Source: Amorphophallus konjac (Eukaryota > Streptophyta > Magnoliopsida > Alismatales > Araceae). From it: 64,000 bases of DNA. Each line of letters begins with the position of its first letter. Position 1 is the first letter of the stretch. This document shows positions 1 through 11,931 of the stretch, piece after piece. A program made the position numbers and the translations under genes. The notes below the pieces were generated by a model. That model saw only the letters and a program-made list of their open reading frames with translations. It was not told the DNA's origin and did not search any database. The stretch covers positions 125,030,886 through 125,094,885 of the forward strand of contig CM040126.1 of assembly GCA_022559845.1 (NCBI GenBank). Direction: 5' to 3'.

Positions 1-1298
1 CTTTCTGAAATCTGAAAAGTTGATATCTATGTCTATGTTGACTGAGATATATAGTGTATGTGGTTGTTCCTAAACATCTAACTTGTTCTGAATCCATTCT
101 GGGTAAAAGTATGGACAGAGCAATGACTGTGGTTACTGAGAAACTTGTCCAAAGGATTGTGTCATGAAGTACCATGGTTAACTCTGTTTAAAGAGATGAT
201 TGAAATTATTATGAAAATATGGCAGAGCAATGGCATAGTTGTATTGAGTAATTGGAGATTCTGGCCTCTGATCAAGATGCATTCTCATGCCAAAGATACT
301 TTTAATGCTACCTATGTTCTTTAAAATGGGAGAAGCAATACGGTTGTCACACTGAGTAACGGGGGATTCTGGCCTCTGATCAAGGTGTCTCCCCACGTCA
401 AAAGGTGCTGATAAACCAAAATTGTTCATTAAAAAAAAATTTGAACAAGTGTAAATCAATTTCTGAAAGAACAATTAAAATTCAGGTGCATTCACTTATG
501 TTTCTCTTAAAGCAGTCATGGAAAGTAAACTAAGTAAGATGGAAGTTGGTTGAACTAGAATCTTATATGAGCTTGTAGTTCCTTTTATTAAGAGTTGGTT
601 CAGATATGAGTACAATTTCTTTTGGAAAAATTTTGGTTTACATCATTCTTAAACCATATCTGACAATCAAGGTTTCATAAGCTTTTATAATGGAGGAATC
701 TAGAACTTAAAATTCTGTTCTATGAAGTTGGTATCTTGCTGAAAAGTTCTAAATCTCAATTTTCACTAATTGTTGAATCTGCTCATCCTATTGCTCTCTA
801 TCACTGTGTTTTGATTCACATTGGTTCTCATATATGAGAGGCACATCTCTCAGTTTAACCTGTGTACTTGCAGTCTTTGGATAACCAGAGTTCATCCTTG
901 TAGTCTTCTCTTATCTCATGGATCATAAGAGAAGAATTTTTTCTGGTCTGTTTGAGAGACGATCCGCAAGGGGGACAATCTGCTAGTGTGTCTGATTATG
1001 ATGCTTGTCTACATTCTCTCAGTATTAGTTGCATATGCATGTCTGCATAAGTTGTTTGACTAAGGAGGAGAATTACTTTAACTGCTTCTGATTTTGTGTT
1101 GCCCTCATCTGATGATCTATTTTGAGTGTCTCATATGAGATCACTAGATTATCAAAGTATTGTTCTACTTTTTGATGAAGTCAAAGGGGGAGAACACTTT
1201 GATGAGTCTAGTCTGAATAATATTCCATTTCTTTCATTCATGAGACTCATATTCATTCATGAGACTCATAGTGTTGCCATCATCAAAAAGGGGGAGAT
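1..1298 (+). mobile_element. 3' internal non-coding region of a SIRE-type copia element
   Basis: This is the stretch between pol and the 3' LTR of a plus-strand copia element whose 5' part lies outside the window. It resembles the 3' internal region of the element at 50333-63171 (compare the start here with about 59250-59330). No pol motif is visible. Purine runs of the GGGGGAG type recur (near 968, 1183 and 1285). The last one, CATCAAAAAGGGGGAGAT, directly abuts the LTR and is the probable polypurine tract. A 35-base segment ending in TGGCCTCTGATCAAG occurs twice, near 244-278 and 353-387. Short open frames here show no protein similarity and are not called. Confidence 0.8.
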
Positions 1299-1550
1299 TG
1301 TTGGATATTGTGTTTTGATGATGAAAAACACTATGAGTCTCATATGTTTGATGTCATATGTGTTTACTTCATACAGTATTTGTTTCATGCATTAACTGTG
1401 ACATGCAGTCTGAACTCAATGATTTTGATGATAGCATATCATGAATATGTGTCTGAATGATTGGTCTGAATGATTGTTCTGCCTTGGGCATATGGATGTG
1501 TTATCCTGCATTAGTGCATTGCTCAACTGCTTTCAATATGTGCTTCACTC

Positions 1551-2900
1551 TAAGTCAGTACATTGCTAGAACAAGCCTGTACATCGGTTAGGTTGTGCAT
1601 CCAGCGTCTTAAGGTAAAGTCTATACACTCCTCATCTTTGCCTACGATGTGCAACACAAGTCTATACATCGCTCACTTGCATGATCATTAAGTCTGCACA
1701 TTGTTGGCCATTGCACACGAAGTCTATACAGCACTCGCCATCATGCTACTGCTAAGTCTGTACATTGGCCAAGTGTGTACAGAGTCCTTTGCATTGTGTG
1801 CATTCTTCATTAAAGTCTATACATTCTCATCCGTCTTAGTTAACGTCTCACGCTGTTCAAGTCTACAGTGTCTAGAAGTCTATACATCGTCTGTCTCATC
1901 CTGCGTCTCAATTCGTTTGAGCATTCACTGTACAAGTCTGTACATGGTCTCTGCATTGTAGCTACACGGACTCAAAGTCCATACAGTGGACTGTAGCATG
2001 GTCTGCAATGTCTATACATTGCTGGCCGCCTGCACGCAGCAAGTCTATACAACGCTAGCAACCTGCACGCAAAGTCTGCACATTGCCCAAGTCCGTACAT
2101 TCGATCGTCTCATTCAGCGTCTCACACTTGCAAGTCTATACTTTACCGTTGGGCATCAAAGTCTATACATTGGCAGCACTGTGCAAGTCTATACATTGAT
2201 TCACTGTTCATGCCTTCACTCAAAGACTGTACAGCGTGCATCGTGTCTGTGTCTCAAGTCATTTCTTCAAGTCTGTACATTCCTAGTCTTTAGCTACGTT
2301 CAGAACCCCAAGTCTATACATTGGTAAAGTCTACACATTGGCCTTCAAGCTTTCCAAGTCTATACATTGGCAGCTAAACTGTAAAGTCTATACATTGTCT
2401 GATCATCCATTCTTTGAAGTCTATACATTGGTCTTCACTTCAAGTCTGTACAGCCTGCTTTGTCGTTCAAAGTACAAAGTCTATACACTGGAGTCGTCTG
2501 CTGCAGGGACAGCAAGTCTGTACATTGGGTTCTCATGCATGTTAACATCAAGTCTATACACTCGTTATTATCATGCATGTTAACATCAAGTCTATACACT
2601 CGTTACTTTCATGCATGTTAACACCAAGTCTGTACACTGCATCAGTTGCTCATGCATTGCACATCATCAAGTCTGTACACTGGCAGCAGCAATGCTCGCA
2701 CTTCAATAAGTCTATACACTGCACTGTTCATGCACGGCACACCAAGTCTGTGCAAAGCTTTTGTCTATGCAAAGTCCATACAGAGTCTTCTGTTGCATAT
2801 TGAAAGTAAAGTCTATACACTCGTCCTCCTTCACACGACTAACTCTATACATCCATTGTCTTGCCTGCTGAATAAAGTCTGTACATTGTCTTCAGCTGAT
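1551..2900 (+). repeat. Array of AAGTCTRTACATTG motifs in U3
   Basis: Several dozen copies of AAGTCTATACATTG or AAGTCTGTACATTG, with small variants, are spaced irregularly at roughly 15-60 bases by unrelated sequence. All full copies are on the sense strand of the element. The array ends about 160 bases before the TATA box. It is not a fixed-period satellite. Confidence 0.9.
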
Positions 2901-3058
2901 ATTGTTCATCGACTGAACTCTTCATTAATCTTGCAGGTGACTGGGCATGTGATCCGAGGCTGGCACCTGGCACGTGATCCAAGATGCTGAGAAGCCACCA
3001 CGTGGATGGAAGCACACACGCCCTAGCTGCTGCTTGATCCACACGAAGGCTCTGTCCC

Positions 3059-3065
3059 TATAAAG
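3059..3065 (+). promoter_or_regulatory. Probable LTR TATA box
   Basis: TATAAAG lies in GTCCCTATAAAGGG, downstream of the motif array and just upstream of a GA-rich leader. This order is the same in the other two copia LTR families of the window, which supports it as the U3 promoter. Confidence 0.7.
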
Positions 3066-3427
3066 GGTCTCTTTGCCCCTTCGAAGGAAAGTGCTGGAAA
3101 AAAAAGAAGAAAAGCCCCCAGAAGGAAGAACGAAGAGGAGTGAGCCTGAGCAGAAGAATAGACAGAGCAGAAAAGAGACAGTAATAGAAAGAAGGAGAGA
3201 TCGTGAAAAGAGAAGCCGTGAAAGCAGAGAGTGATTAAAGAAGAGAAAGAGATAGAGAGTTAGAGGAGAAGAAGCAAAGCTACTTGAAGATTTGTTCCTG
3301 CTGGACCGTGGATCATATCCAGGCCAGTCAGCTCTATTTGAGAGCCACAGTTGTGCTACCATCTTTACAGTTTTCTGATTACTGTATTTTCCCTTTCTTG
3401 GTTTCGTTTACATTTCTTTGTGTTTCT

Positions 3428-3902
3428 CCCGATTGCCCTGTTGGGGATCGGGTTCCTCCTGTGGTTTCAGGAGAAGGGAGATTTGTTTCTCCAGGTTGCT
3501 GGTGACTTAGTGTCATCAGTGGTTCCCTCCCTTGTGGAGGAAGAGAGGTCCGAGACCTCTAGTTTGTAGGTGACTTGGTGTCACCTGTGCTTCCCTCTGG
3601 GTTTCAAAGGAAGAGAGACTTGGGTCTCTAGGTTCCCCTCCGGTTTGGAGGAAGGGAGGATTGGTCCTCTGGTTCTGGTCTTGTGGGTTGCAAGTCCAGG
3701 TGTTCCCTCCTGGTCTGGAGGAAGAGAGACTGTGTGTCTCTAGTTTCCAAGTGGCTGGGAGTCACTTGGGGTGTCCCTCCGGTTGGGAGGAAGAGGGGAG
3801 ATTGTTCCCCTGGTCAAGCTGTTTGGCAGCACTTGTTTGCAGACTGAGTCTGCTATTTCTAGCATTGCTAGTGGAAGCCTCACTCCGGTTTGGAGTGAGG
3901 GG
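3428..3902 (+). repeat. Run of short perfect inverted repeats (stem-loops) in the transcribed LTR
   Basis: At least fourteen consecutive perfect inverted repeats lie within about 475 bases. Examples are CTCCTG...CAGGAG, AGAGGTC-CGA-GACCTCT, AGGTGAC...GTCACCT, AGAGAC-TTGG-GTCTCT, several CCTCC...GGAGG, AGGGGA...TCCCCT, CAGAC-TGA-GTCTG and a final 9-bp stem CCTCACTCC...GGAGTGAGG. Stems are 5-9 bp and loops mostly 3-6 bases. They lie downstream of the TATA box and would therefore be in the RNA. Confidence 0.85.
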
Positions 3903-4230
3903 TGGACGTAGGTCTTGGTGACCGAACCACCTAAAAATCTCTTGTGCAGTGGTTTGATCTGTGATTTCTGTTTCTGCTTCCGCTAGATGATTGCATTGGG
4001 TCGATATGGTTTGATTGCACTGACTGTGTGATTGTTATCCCTAGATGGTTTCTAGGACCGTGATTCCCTTGGCTGTCCTAGTGACCAATCGGGTTTGCAT
4101 CCTTGCTGTTTGAGCATTTGTCCATCGACCTTGTGAGTATCTCTTCATTCGGTTTAATTTGGCCAAAAATCTTTAGAAGATCCATTCACCCCCCTCTGGA
4201 TCTCCGTTGTCGTCTTATCCACACCCAACA

Positions 4231-5439
4231 GTAATCCATGTTGAAAAAGAAGGGAAAATGATAAAATTATCTTAGCCCTGGCTATGTGTGTTCTCCAAAT
4301 GTTTGGAACCCCCCTTGGGTGTGATGCCCACAACCCACGTCCGCCCCACCATGGAGGATGATCGGGAGCTCCGGGTGCATCATTCTTGAGATGGGAGCGG
4401 ATGAGAGACCCCATCCGAAGCTTCAGATTCGTCCTTCACCGCCGTCCATCCTTGTCCATCGTCACCACCACCACCATCATTCCACCTACAACCACCACCA
4501 CCACCACCACCGCAGAAAAGAATAGAAGGGCACGACTGTGTCATTCTTGAGATGGGAACGGGTGTGAGGCCCTAGTCGAGCTCCACCCTTCTCCGCTGGC
4601 CGCCCCACCACCTCCATCTACCTTCACCACCTCCATCCACCTCCATCACCATTGTTCTCCTCCACCTCCACCCACCCATGTCCACCACCTTTCTACAGCG
4701 TCGTTAACTATCTAAATAACCCATAAAGTTTTCCCCACACTCCCTCACCCCATCCCCACCTAGCAATAGCCCCAGCACCCTCATCCCCCACCCTCGGACG
4801 TGACAGACCTAAAAAAATGCAAAAAAAAATCAAAAAACAGGGTATCACCTGCCACCCCTTCATTTCTTCACGCTTTCCACTTCTCTGCGCCCCCAACAGC
4901 CACTTAAGGTAGATCCCAACACCCTCCCTCTCTCCCACACCTTCTTCCCCCCCTCATACATCCATTATACCCCTACACAAGAGCCCCCTCGGGCGCCCAC
5001 GGCGTGAAGACCAGAACAGGGGACCGTTTCTGGGTTTTGTCCCGTTAGGATAGAGGAGCAGGTCGAGAGGTCGAGCTCACCCCCACCCCAGGTCGACCTC
5101 ACCCTTCTCCCAGCAGTCCTTCATAAACCTGCAGAACGGGATAAATATTGAAAAATTCCTCCGGGCCTTTGTGCTGAAGCTTTGAGTTTGAAATTTGGTG
5201 GCAGCATACTTCAACCAGTCCTCTTTCCAACGAGGGCTCACTTGCCCCAATCCAACATCGGATCAGGTAGTGGTGGCCAGTTTCATCGAACTGCGCATGT
5301 TTGTCCAGGCAGACCGGGTCCTGCCAGCAGCAACAAAATGCCCAGACGTGCCTAAGCTCGCCTTCCTACTCTGCGGCTGACAGTTGAAGTCGTTCCTCGA
5401 CCTCATATCACATCAATTTAACTCATAAATTGGGACTTG
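4231..5439. other. Spacer with CCA/CAC-rich low-complexity sequence
   Basis: No recognisable gene. The stretch holds a CCA/ACC microsatellite (4462-4511), further CAC-rich sequence to about 4690, and a short direct repeat of CATTCTTGAGATGGGA (near 4379 and 4543). An open frame of 61 codons at 5195-5380 and a pyrimidine-rich one on the minus strand at 4708-4938 show nothing recognisable. Confidence 0.6.
4462..4511. repeat. CCA/CAC microsatellite
   Basis: Imperfect trinucleotide repeat of CAC/CCA broken by a short unique segment in the middle. Confidence 0.85.
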
Positions 5440-5835
5440 TGTCCAAAAATGAATTGGTCAATTAATGACCGGTTTATTCAAAATGTTTACCCCTCAATGG
5501 GGGATGTTTTCACTAAAATTCAGAATTCTCGCTACTTTCTTTCATGAATATTAGTATTAGGCCCGAGGGCCCCTTCTCCTGACGTTTAATGAAAGGTTTT
5601 CTCCTCTCCGAGGAGATGTAATTAACACTGTGACATTTATGGCATGATGAATTTTAGTCCCAACCCGATACTCACATCGTCTGATTAGTCAGACGGAGCG
5701 CATCAGTGGTTCAGGACCACCTTGGTCTTCGGAACCCGAACAAATTATCACTTTGGTGACTGGTACGCCCACACACTTGATAAAACCAAATAAACAAAGA
5801 ACGAAAAGAACAATAAAACAATAAACGATAAAAAC
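5440..5835 (+). repeat. Dispersed repeat, copy 1 (unclassified)
   Basis: A diverged direct match to about 48600-48910. Shared landmarks in the same order include a GGGCCCC block, GAGATGTAATTAA or GGTGATGTAATTAA followed by TGTGACWTTTATGGC, GGTCC or AGTCC...CTCAC, GACCACCTTRGTCT, a GCCCAYRCAC block and an AATAAACAAA-like tail. It looks like part of an old transposable element, probably LTR-derived, but no coding domain is present to classify it. Confidence 0.6.
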
Positions 5836-5861
5836 GATGAATCTCAAGAGTGCATCCAACA

Positions 5862-7703
5862 GTTCCCATGAACCCTAGTGCCCTGTCCAGCATGATAAGT
5901 GAGTGTTAGTGAGTCTAAATGCATGATTTTACGTCTGCATGTCATCTGAACCTACTAATGTAATTAGGAATCATGTTTAACCCTTAATTTCCAAAAGTCG
6001 TCATGATCATGTTCATAGCCTATCTTGATTCCATATCTTATCCAAACTTTAATGTTCTTAGCATGATTAAAAGAGGAGATCTTCCTGTCAACCCTGACAT
6101 TGTTCATCATAGCATGACTTTGCTTTATTACATAGTTATATTGATTGAGAGATCCATGATTTCGTCTTATGCCATGTCATGGATTATTCATTGTTTTGAA
6201 TGTTTTGTCACTCCGGTGGCATTAACCTACCGCTTGTCATTGGTTTCTGGTAGTGAGATAGGAACACTATTCTTGGTGAAGTTAGGACCCTCCATCAGAC
6301 ATTCCTTCCACCAGACTGGAACTTCTTCATTAAGGCCTTCGTAGGTGTCCACGAGCCTTGGATTCCCACAATGACGTCGAGCTGGATGTACCAAAAAAAC
6401 CTTGAAAACCTCTGGAATCCTCGTTCTACTATGTAGGATAGGGTTCGACCGGCCTTTGGATCCATAGAATGGGGTTTTCTTCGGGTTCTGTTAGTTTTGT
6501 TCTAAACGCGGCTTGTCCAGAGACCGTGTTCATCTTGCTCACTGTTGTTACCCTGATCGCGTTCTGTGAAAGATCCCTGTCTTAATTCTTTTGCTCTGGT
6601 CGCGGCCTCTTGATCAACCGCATTCTGTGATGACTGTGATACTGTTCATGATTACATTTAACCCAGTTTCCCATGCTTGTTTATTTCGGTTTGACTATGG
6701 TTTATAAGACTGAGATTTTAAATGTCTAAGTTATTGTTCACCTTACATTCCTCCTGAATATCATTCACACTGCTTATGTCTTGATACTTCCTTGTGGAAC
6801 CTCCTTTGTGATATTTCTAGAACATAACCCCTTGACTCTATGTTGGCCACATCTACAAATTATGAACTTTATTAAGGGCTGTGGGTCTACTGATAACCAA
6901 AGCCAGGTAGGACGGAAGTCCATTCTGTAAACCATAGGAAAACTCTGGGTGTGGCATTGTACCAACCACTGTTATTCTGAAAATTATGATACTCGGATAT
7001 TCGGTTATTATGTTAATTTATATTTTGATATCTGTTAATCTGTTACTCTGTTCTTCTGCTTTAATGGTATTAAAATTCTAATATGTTTTGACCAATTTTA
7101 TAAGTTATGTTCATCTGGATCAGAAGTTCATTGTCTTACACTGTTATCTTGTCCTCGGTTTAATATTGGGATTGTTCCATTTTCTTTAAACTTCATATCT
7201 ATGTTTGGCATTAAAATTGATATTGATCACTTCCCTGATTGATAGAATGCATTTCATGTTGATTTATGGTTTCTATCGTTCATGGTCTAGCATTTCATTG
7301 AATATTGGATAATTGGTTAATCACTTATATTTTACCTGGCAATAGAGATGTAATTCTTACTAAGCATTTTTACTCACTCAGTTTCTCTTAATATTTTTCA
7401 GGTAGTAATAATAAAAATGTTCAATCAGAAGGGGAATGGCAAGAGTGTTGAGTGCTCTAGAGGATCTGTGTCTGTGTCTTTTTATTTTATTGAGTCCAGT
7501 TCTGTAATTTGAGTCTTTTCCATCATTTTATTAATGTAAGTTTGAGTCAACATTGTGTAATAATGACCTTGATATTAATAAAATTATTAGGTTTTTGTCA
7601 TTTTCTGGCCTTTTTGTGTGTCTTGTGGTTTGCTCTGATTATTCAAGATTGTTTGATGTCACCTTCCGAGTAGTGTCTGCTGCTATCGGTTCGGAGCGTG
7701 ACA
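5862..7703 (+). mobile_element. LTR-A of the concatemer, 5' truncated
   Basis: Matches LTR-B, -C and -D from the shared AACCCTAGTGCCCTGTCCAG block to the LTR end (GAGCGTGACA). The first roughly 0.9 kb, including the TATA region, is absent and replaced by unrelated sequence. The LTR carries AATAAA within TATTAATAAAATTATT near 7577 followed by GT-rich sequence, the likely polyadenylation region. Confidence 0.85.
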
Positions 7704-7707
7704 GAAG

Positions 7708-7720
7708 TGGTATCAGAGCC
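7708..7720 (+). other. Primer-binding site (initiator tRNA-Met)
   Basis: TGGTATCAGAGCC lies four bases after the LTR end. This is the usual plant site complementary to the 3' end of initiator methionine tRNA. The matching sites after LTR-B (CGATATCAAAGTC near 11719) and LTR-C (GATAAAAGAGCC near 25509) have decayed. Confidence 0.85.
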
Positions 7721-7888
7721 TAGGTTGCTTTAAAAGCTAGGTTCATTCCTAATGTTATCTGGTGAGATTGGTTATAACCATGTGTTAAGTGCTAGAATCG
7801 GCGTATAAAAAAATGGCTAAACAACTTTTACGAGAGTAATTTGTTAATCTTGTATGATTTGTTTTGTAGGGGATAGATAGCTAGTGTG

Positions 7889-8840
7889 ATTGCAGATGAT
7901 CGTGTGCAATGGCGGGAGATGCAAAGGACTGTTCAGGGTTTGACTCAGGCTCTTCAGTAGGTAGCACAAGGAGGAGCGAATCATGGTGTTGGGGAGTTAC
8001 ATCGTGATTTTCAGAGTCTCAATCCCCCTAGAATTAGTGGAACCCCTGATCCTGATGAGGCGGAAGATTTGGTTAAGGAGATGAAGAGAATATTTAGGGC
8101 AATGCAATGTTCGGACCAAGAAAAGGTCCTTTTAGCAACGTTCCAATTAGAGAAGGATGCGAGGGCTTGGTGGGAGTCAGTGGAAGCCACCTTGCCGAAT
8201 GATCAAGTAGCATGGGTGGAATTTTTGGAACACTTTAAAGATAATATTTTTCGGAGAGAGTTCGGGAGAGAAAGGTTGGGGAATTTGCCTACCTCTAGTA
8301 AAGGAGTAAGTCGGTGACAAAGTATGAGGCCCAGTTCTTTAGATTGTCTCGCTACGCACCTCACTTGATAGTAACTGATAAGATGAAGGCGAAGTGGTTC
8401 TTGAATGGGTTAGGTTGCAATTCATACCCCAATGGGCCCCGATGGATATTCAATCTTATGCCGAGATGGCGAGAAGAGCTCAGCTATTAGAGGATGCCAT
8501 GGAGTTGTCCGATAAGATCAAGGCAAGAATGGAGAAGAAGAAGTTGGGTAATGGCAATAAGAAGCCCAATGATGGTAATGGAGTTCCGAATGGCAAGAAG
8601 TATAAGGAGGAGAAGTGTAAGCATTATAGGAATGATGGTCATCAATCCAAGAAGTGTCGCTGGAAGATCGGAGCATGTTTTCACTATGGGAGCAAGAAGC
8701 ATAAGGTAGCCGATTGTCCCCTTCGTAAAGACCAACCTCCGCATGTGAAAGATCATAAGGAAGCACGGTGTCAAGGATGGTTGCAAGCATTGAGAAGGGT
8801 CGAGCCTGCTATTGATGAAGTAGCTAGAGGTACCCCTTAA
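7889..8840 (+). pseudogene. gag: Degenerate gypsy gag, cassette 1
   Basis: Encodes remnants of a Ty3/gypsy capsid protein (Retrotrans_gag family: WWESVEATLPNDQVAWVEF block near 8170-8225) followed by a basic linker and two zinc knuckles. The position homologous to the gag3 start codon reads ATT instead of ATG. A TAG at 7958 and a frameshift between about 8280 and 8330 break the frame. Both knuckles have tyrosine in place of the second cysteine (CKHYRNDGHQSKKC and CFHYGSKKHKVADC). The downstream frame then runs open to the TAA at 8838. No protease or reverse transcriptase follows; only about 160 bases separate the stop from the next LTR. Confidence 0.85.
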
Positions 8841-8987
8841 TCTTAGCCTAGTTTTCCTTCCCTTAGATTGTAGATTATTTGCTAGCATGCTTATGTGATC
8901 TTTTGTGATGTTTGGGAGGTATGACAAGGTACCTTACTATTATTTTGGAAATGAATGTCGTGCGATTTTGGAGGACCAAATTCTTTT

Positions 8988-9000
8988 AAGTGGGGGAGGG
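8988..9000 (+). other. Polypurine tract before LTR-B
   Basis: AAGTGGGGGAGGG sits directly before TGTAGCAACCC, the LTR start. The same tract precedes LTR-C (13032-13044) and LTR-D (26810-26822) and, on the minus strand, the 3' LTR of the chromovirus (39120-39132). Confidence 0.85.
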
Positions 9001-11714
9001 TGTAGCAACCCAATTTTTATAGGGTTAATTAAATGAGCGTAAAATTTGAAAAGGGTAAAACTTGGATTATTATAATGGTAAAAGGAATTATAAGGGAAGA
9101 TAAATAAAAGAATTGGAAATAACTTTATTATGTATAATTAAGGCTTAATGGGCTAAAAGACTAAATTAATCCCTAAAATTTAGAATTTCTAAAACCTTTG
9201 TTTTAGTGGGCTAAATTGGTTTTAATTTAACCCTAATGGAATAATAACTTCAACCAAATCTCAATCCACTAAGAGGAGGTCGAATCTAACTTACACATTT
9301 ACCCTAATTCGAACTAGATAGGGTGGGGGCGGCCCTAGATAAAGATAAAAATTGAGATTTTCAGACTTCTTCCCTATCTTGGTTTCCTTGACCTAATTAG
9401 GACTCTTAGAGATGTGAAATCCTATAATTAGGACCCCATAGCCTTTCTAGTTGACCTTAGATCATGGTTGCAAGCTTTTAGTCATGGGTGGATCGATCTA
9501 GGAGGAGAATTCATGGGCTTTTCTTCGTGTTTTGAGGAGTCATTGTTCTTCTTCCTCTTCTTCCTAATATGGCTCAAAGGTAGGTGATCACTCAGGCTAA
9601 ACCTTCAATTGATGATTCAAACAAGTGCATCCACATGTCCCCTATCCTCTTGGATCATTTTCCCCAATTTTAGGGGCTATATTGCTTGAATTTCATGAAT
9701 CATGGGCCAGTTACCACCGTTTTACGGTTCTCTGTTTGTAGTTGCAGCCCCTATAGGAACCACGTCTATGAATGCAGTGGGCCGATAAACTGCCACCTAA
9801 TATTTGAAATTTTATTTTAAGGAATATTCCTATTAAGATCGCGGTTCCTCCACTAACCGCGTTCTTGAGAGTCGCGGCGCCCCTGCTACCATGTTCTGGC
9901 TCGGGTTTCTCGGAACCCTAGTGCCCTGTCCAGCATGATAAGTGAGTGTTAATGAGTCTAAATGCATGATTTTACATCTGCATGACATCTTAACAAACTA
10001 ATATAATTAGGACTCATGTTTATCCCTTAATTTCCAAAAGTCTTGAAGATCATGTTCATAGCCTATCTTGATTCCATATCTTATCCTAACTTTAATGTTC
10101 TTCGCATGATTAAAAGAGTAGATCTTCCGGTCAACCCTGAAATTATTGATCATAGCATGACTTTACTATATTACATAGTTATATTGATTTAGAGATCCAC
10201 GATTTCATCTTTTGTCATGTCACGGATTATTCATTGTTTTGAAGGTTTTGTCGCCCCGATGGTATTAACCTTCCGATTGTCATTGGTTTCCGATAGTGAG
10301 GAAGGAACACAATTCTTGGTGAAGTTAGGACCCTCCACCGGATATTCCTTTTGTCGGACTGGAACTTCTTCATTAAGGCCTCTATTGGACTCCGCAAACC
10401 TTAGATTCCCACAAGGATGCCGAGGTGGTTGTATCACAAAAACCCTGAAAACCTCTGAAATCCTCATCCTACTATGTACGATAGGGTTTGACCAGCCTTT
10501 AGACCCATAAAATGGGGTTGTGTTCGGGTTCTATCAGTTCTGTTCTGAACGCGGCCTGTCCAGAGACCACGTTCATCTTGCTCGCAGTTGTTACCCTGAC
10601 CACGTTCTATGAAAGATCCATGTCTGGATTCTTCTGCACTGGTCGCGGCCTCTCGATCAACTGCGTTATGTGATGACCGCGCTACTTTTCATGACTGCAT
10701 TTAACCCAGTTTCCCGAGCTTGTTTATTTCAGTTTGACTATGGTTTATAAGTCTGAGATTTTAAATGTCTTTGGTACTGTTGACCTTATATTCCTTCTGA
10801 ATATCATTCATACTACTTATGCTTTGATACTTCCTTGTGGAACCTCCTTTGTGATATTTTTGGACCATAACCCATTGACTCCATGCTGGCCACATCTGCA
10901 AATTATGAACTTTATTAAGGGATGTGGGTTCACTGATAACCAATGCCAGGTAAGATGGAAGTCCATTCTGTCAACCATGGGAAAATTCTGGGTGTGGTAT
11001 TATACCAATCTCTGTTATTCTAAAAATTCTGATACTTTGATATTCGATTATTATGTTAATTGATATTCTGGTATCTGTTAATCTGTTACTCTGTTCTTCT
11101 GCTTAAATGGTATTGAAATTCTAATATGTCCTGGCCAATTTTATAAGTTATGTTCATCTGGATCACAAGTTCATTGTCTTATACTGCTATCTTGTCCTTG
11201 GTATTATATTGGGATTGTTCTATTTTATTTAAGTTTTATATCTATCTTTGGCATTGAAAATGATATTGATTACTTCCCTGATTGATAGAATGCATTTCAT
11301 ATTGATTTATGGTTTCTATAGTTCATGGCCTAACATTTCATTGAATATTGGATAATTTGTTAATCACTTATATTTTGCCTAGCAATAGAGATGGAATTTC
11401 TACTGAGCGTTTTTGCTCACCCAGTTTCTCTTAACATTTTTCAGGTAGTAATGATGAAGTGTTCAATCAGAAGGGGAAGGGCAAGAGTGTTGAGTGCTCT
11501 AGAGGATCTATGTCTGTGTCTTTTCATTTTATTGTGTACAGTCCTGTAATTTGAGAGTCAATAATGTGTAATAATGAGCTTGATATTAATAAAATAATTG
11601 GGTTTTTGTCATTTTCTGGCCTTTTTGTATGTCTTGTGTATTGCTCTGATTATTCATGACTATTCGTTGTCATGTTCTGAGTAGATTCAGCTGCTATCGG
11701 TTTAGAGCGTGACA
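9001..11714 (+). mobile_element. LTR-B of the concatemer
   Basis: Complete LTR with TGTAGCAACC start and GCGTGACA end, 2.71 kb. The TATA region is decayed (CCTATAATTAGG near 9421). Clusters of ACCGCGTTC and GGTCGCGGCC-like words lie near 9838-9900 and 10548-10690. A polyadenylation region with AATAAA lies near 11588. It serves as 3' LTR for gag1 and 5' LTR for gag2. Confidence 0.9.
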
Positions 11715-11931
11715 GAAGCGATATCAAAGTCTAGGTTTGTTAAAACCCTAGGTCTTGTCTATATGTTGCCTTAAAAGCTAGGTTCATTCCTAATGTTACC
11801 CGGTGAGATTGGTTAAAAGCATGGGTTAAGTGCTAAAATCGGCTTATAAAAAAATTTGGCTAAACAACATTTACGTGAGAAATTTGTTAATCTTGTATGA
11901 TTTGCCTTCTAGGGGCTAGATAGCTAGCGTG

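Larger units (their letters stand above)
1299..4230 (+). mobile_element. 3' LTR of SIRE-type copia element (family 1)
   Basis: The LTR opens with TGTTGGATATTG right after the polypurine tract and closes with CACACCCAACA, giving TGTTG...CAACA ends over about 2.93 kb. In order it holds a motif array (1551-2900), a TATA box (3059), a GA-rich transcribed leader (about 3090-3290), a run of stem-loops (3428-3902), a conserved block (3903-3940) and a terminal segment with TTCACCCCCCTCT. The copy of this LTR that should lie upstream is outside the window. If the insertion is intact, the base run after it (GTAAT) should also precede the 5' LTR. Open frames inside it rich in VYTL and SLYIG come from the repeat and are not genes. 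Confidence 0.85.

Noticed and set aside
1701..2990. Several overlapping open frames with repeated VYTL, SLYIG and KSIHW words
   Set aside because: They are translations of the AAGTCTRTACATTG array in all frames, inside an LTR U3. Repeating peptides follow from the DNA repeat. The same holds for 15769-16262, 22901-23394, 50454-52131 and 60429-62304.
8487..8927. Minus-strand frames opposite the gag cassettes (also 12531-12932, 26306-26710)
   Set aside because: They are shadows of gag: they appear at the same place in all three cassettes and mirror its codons.
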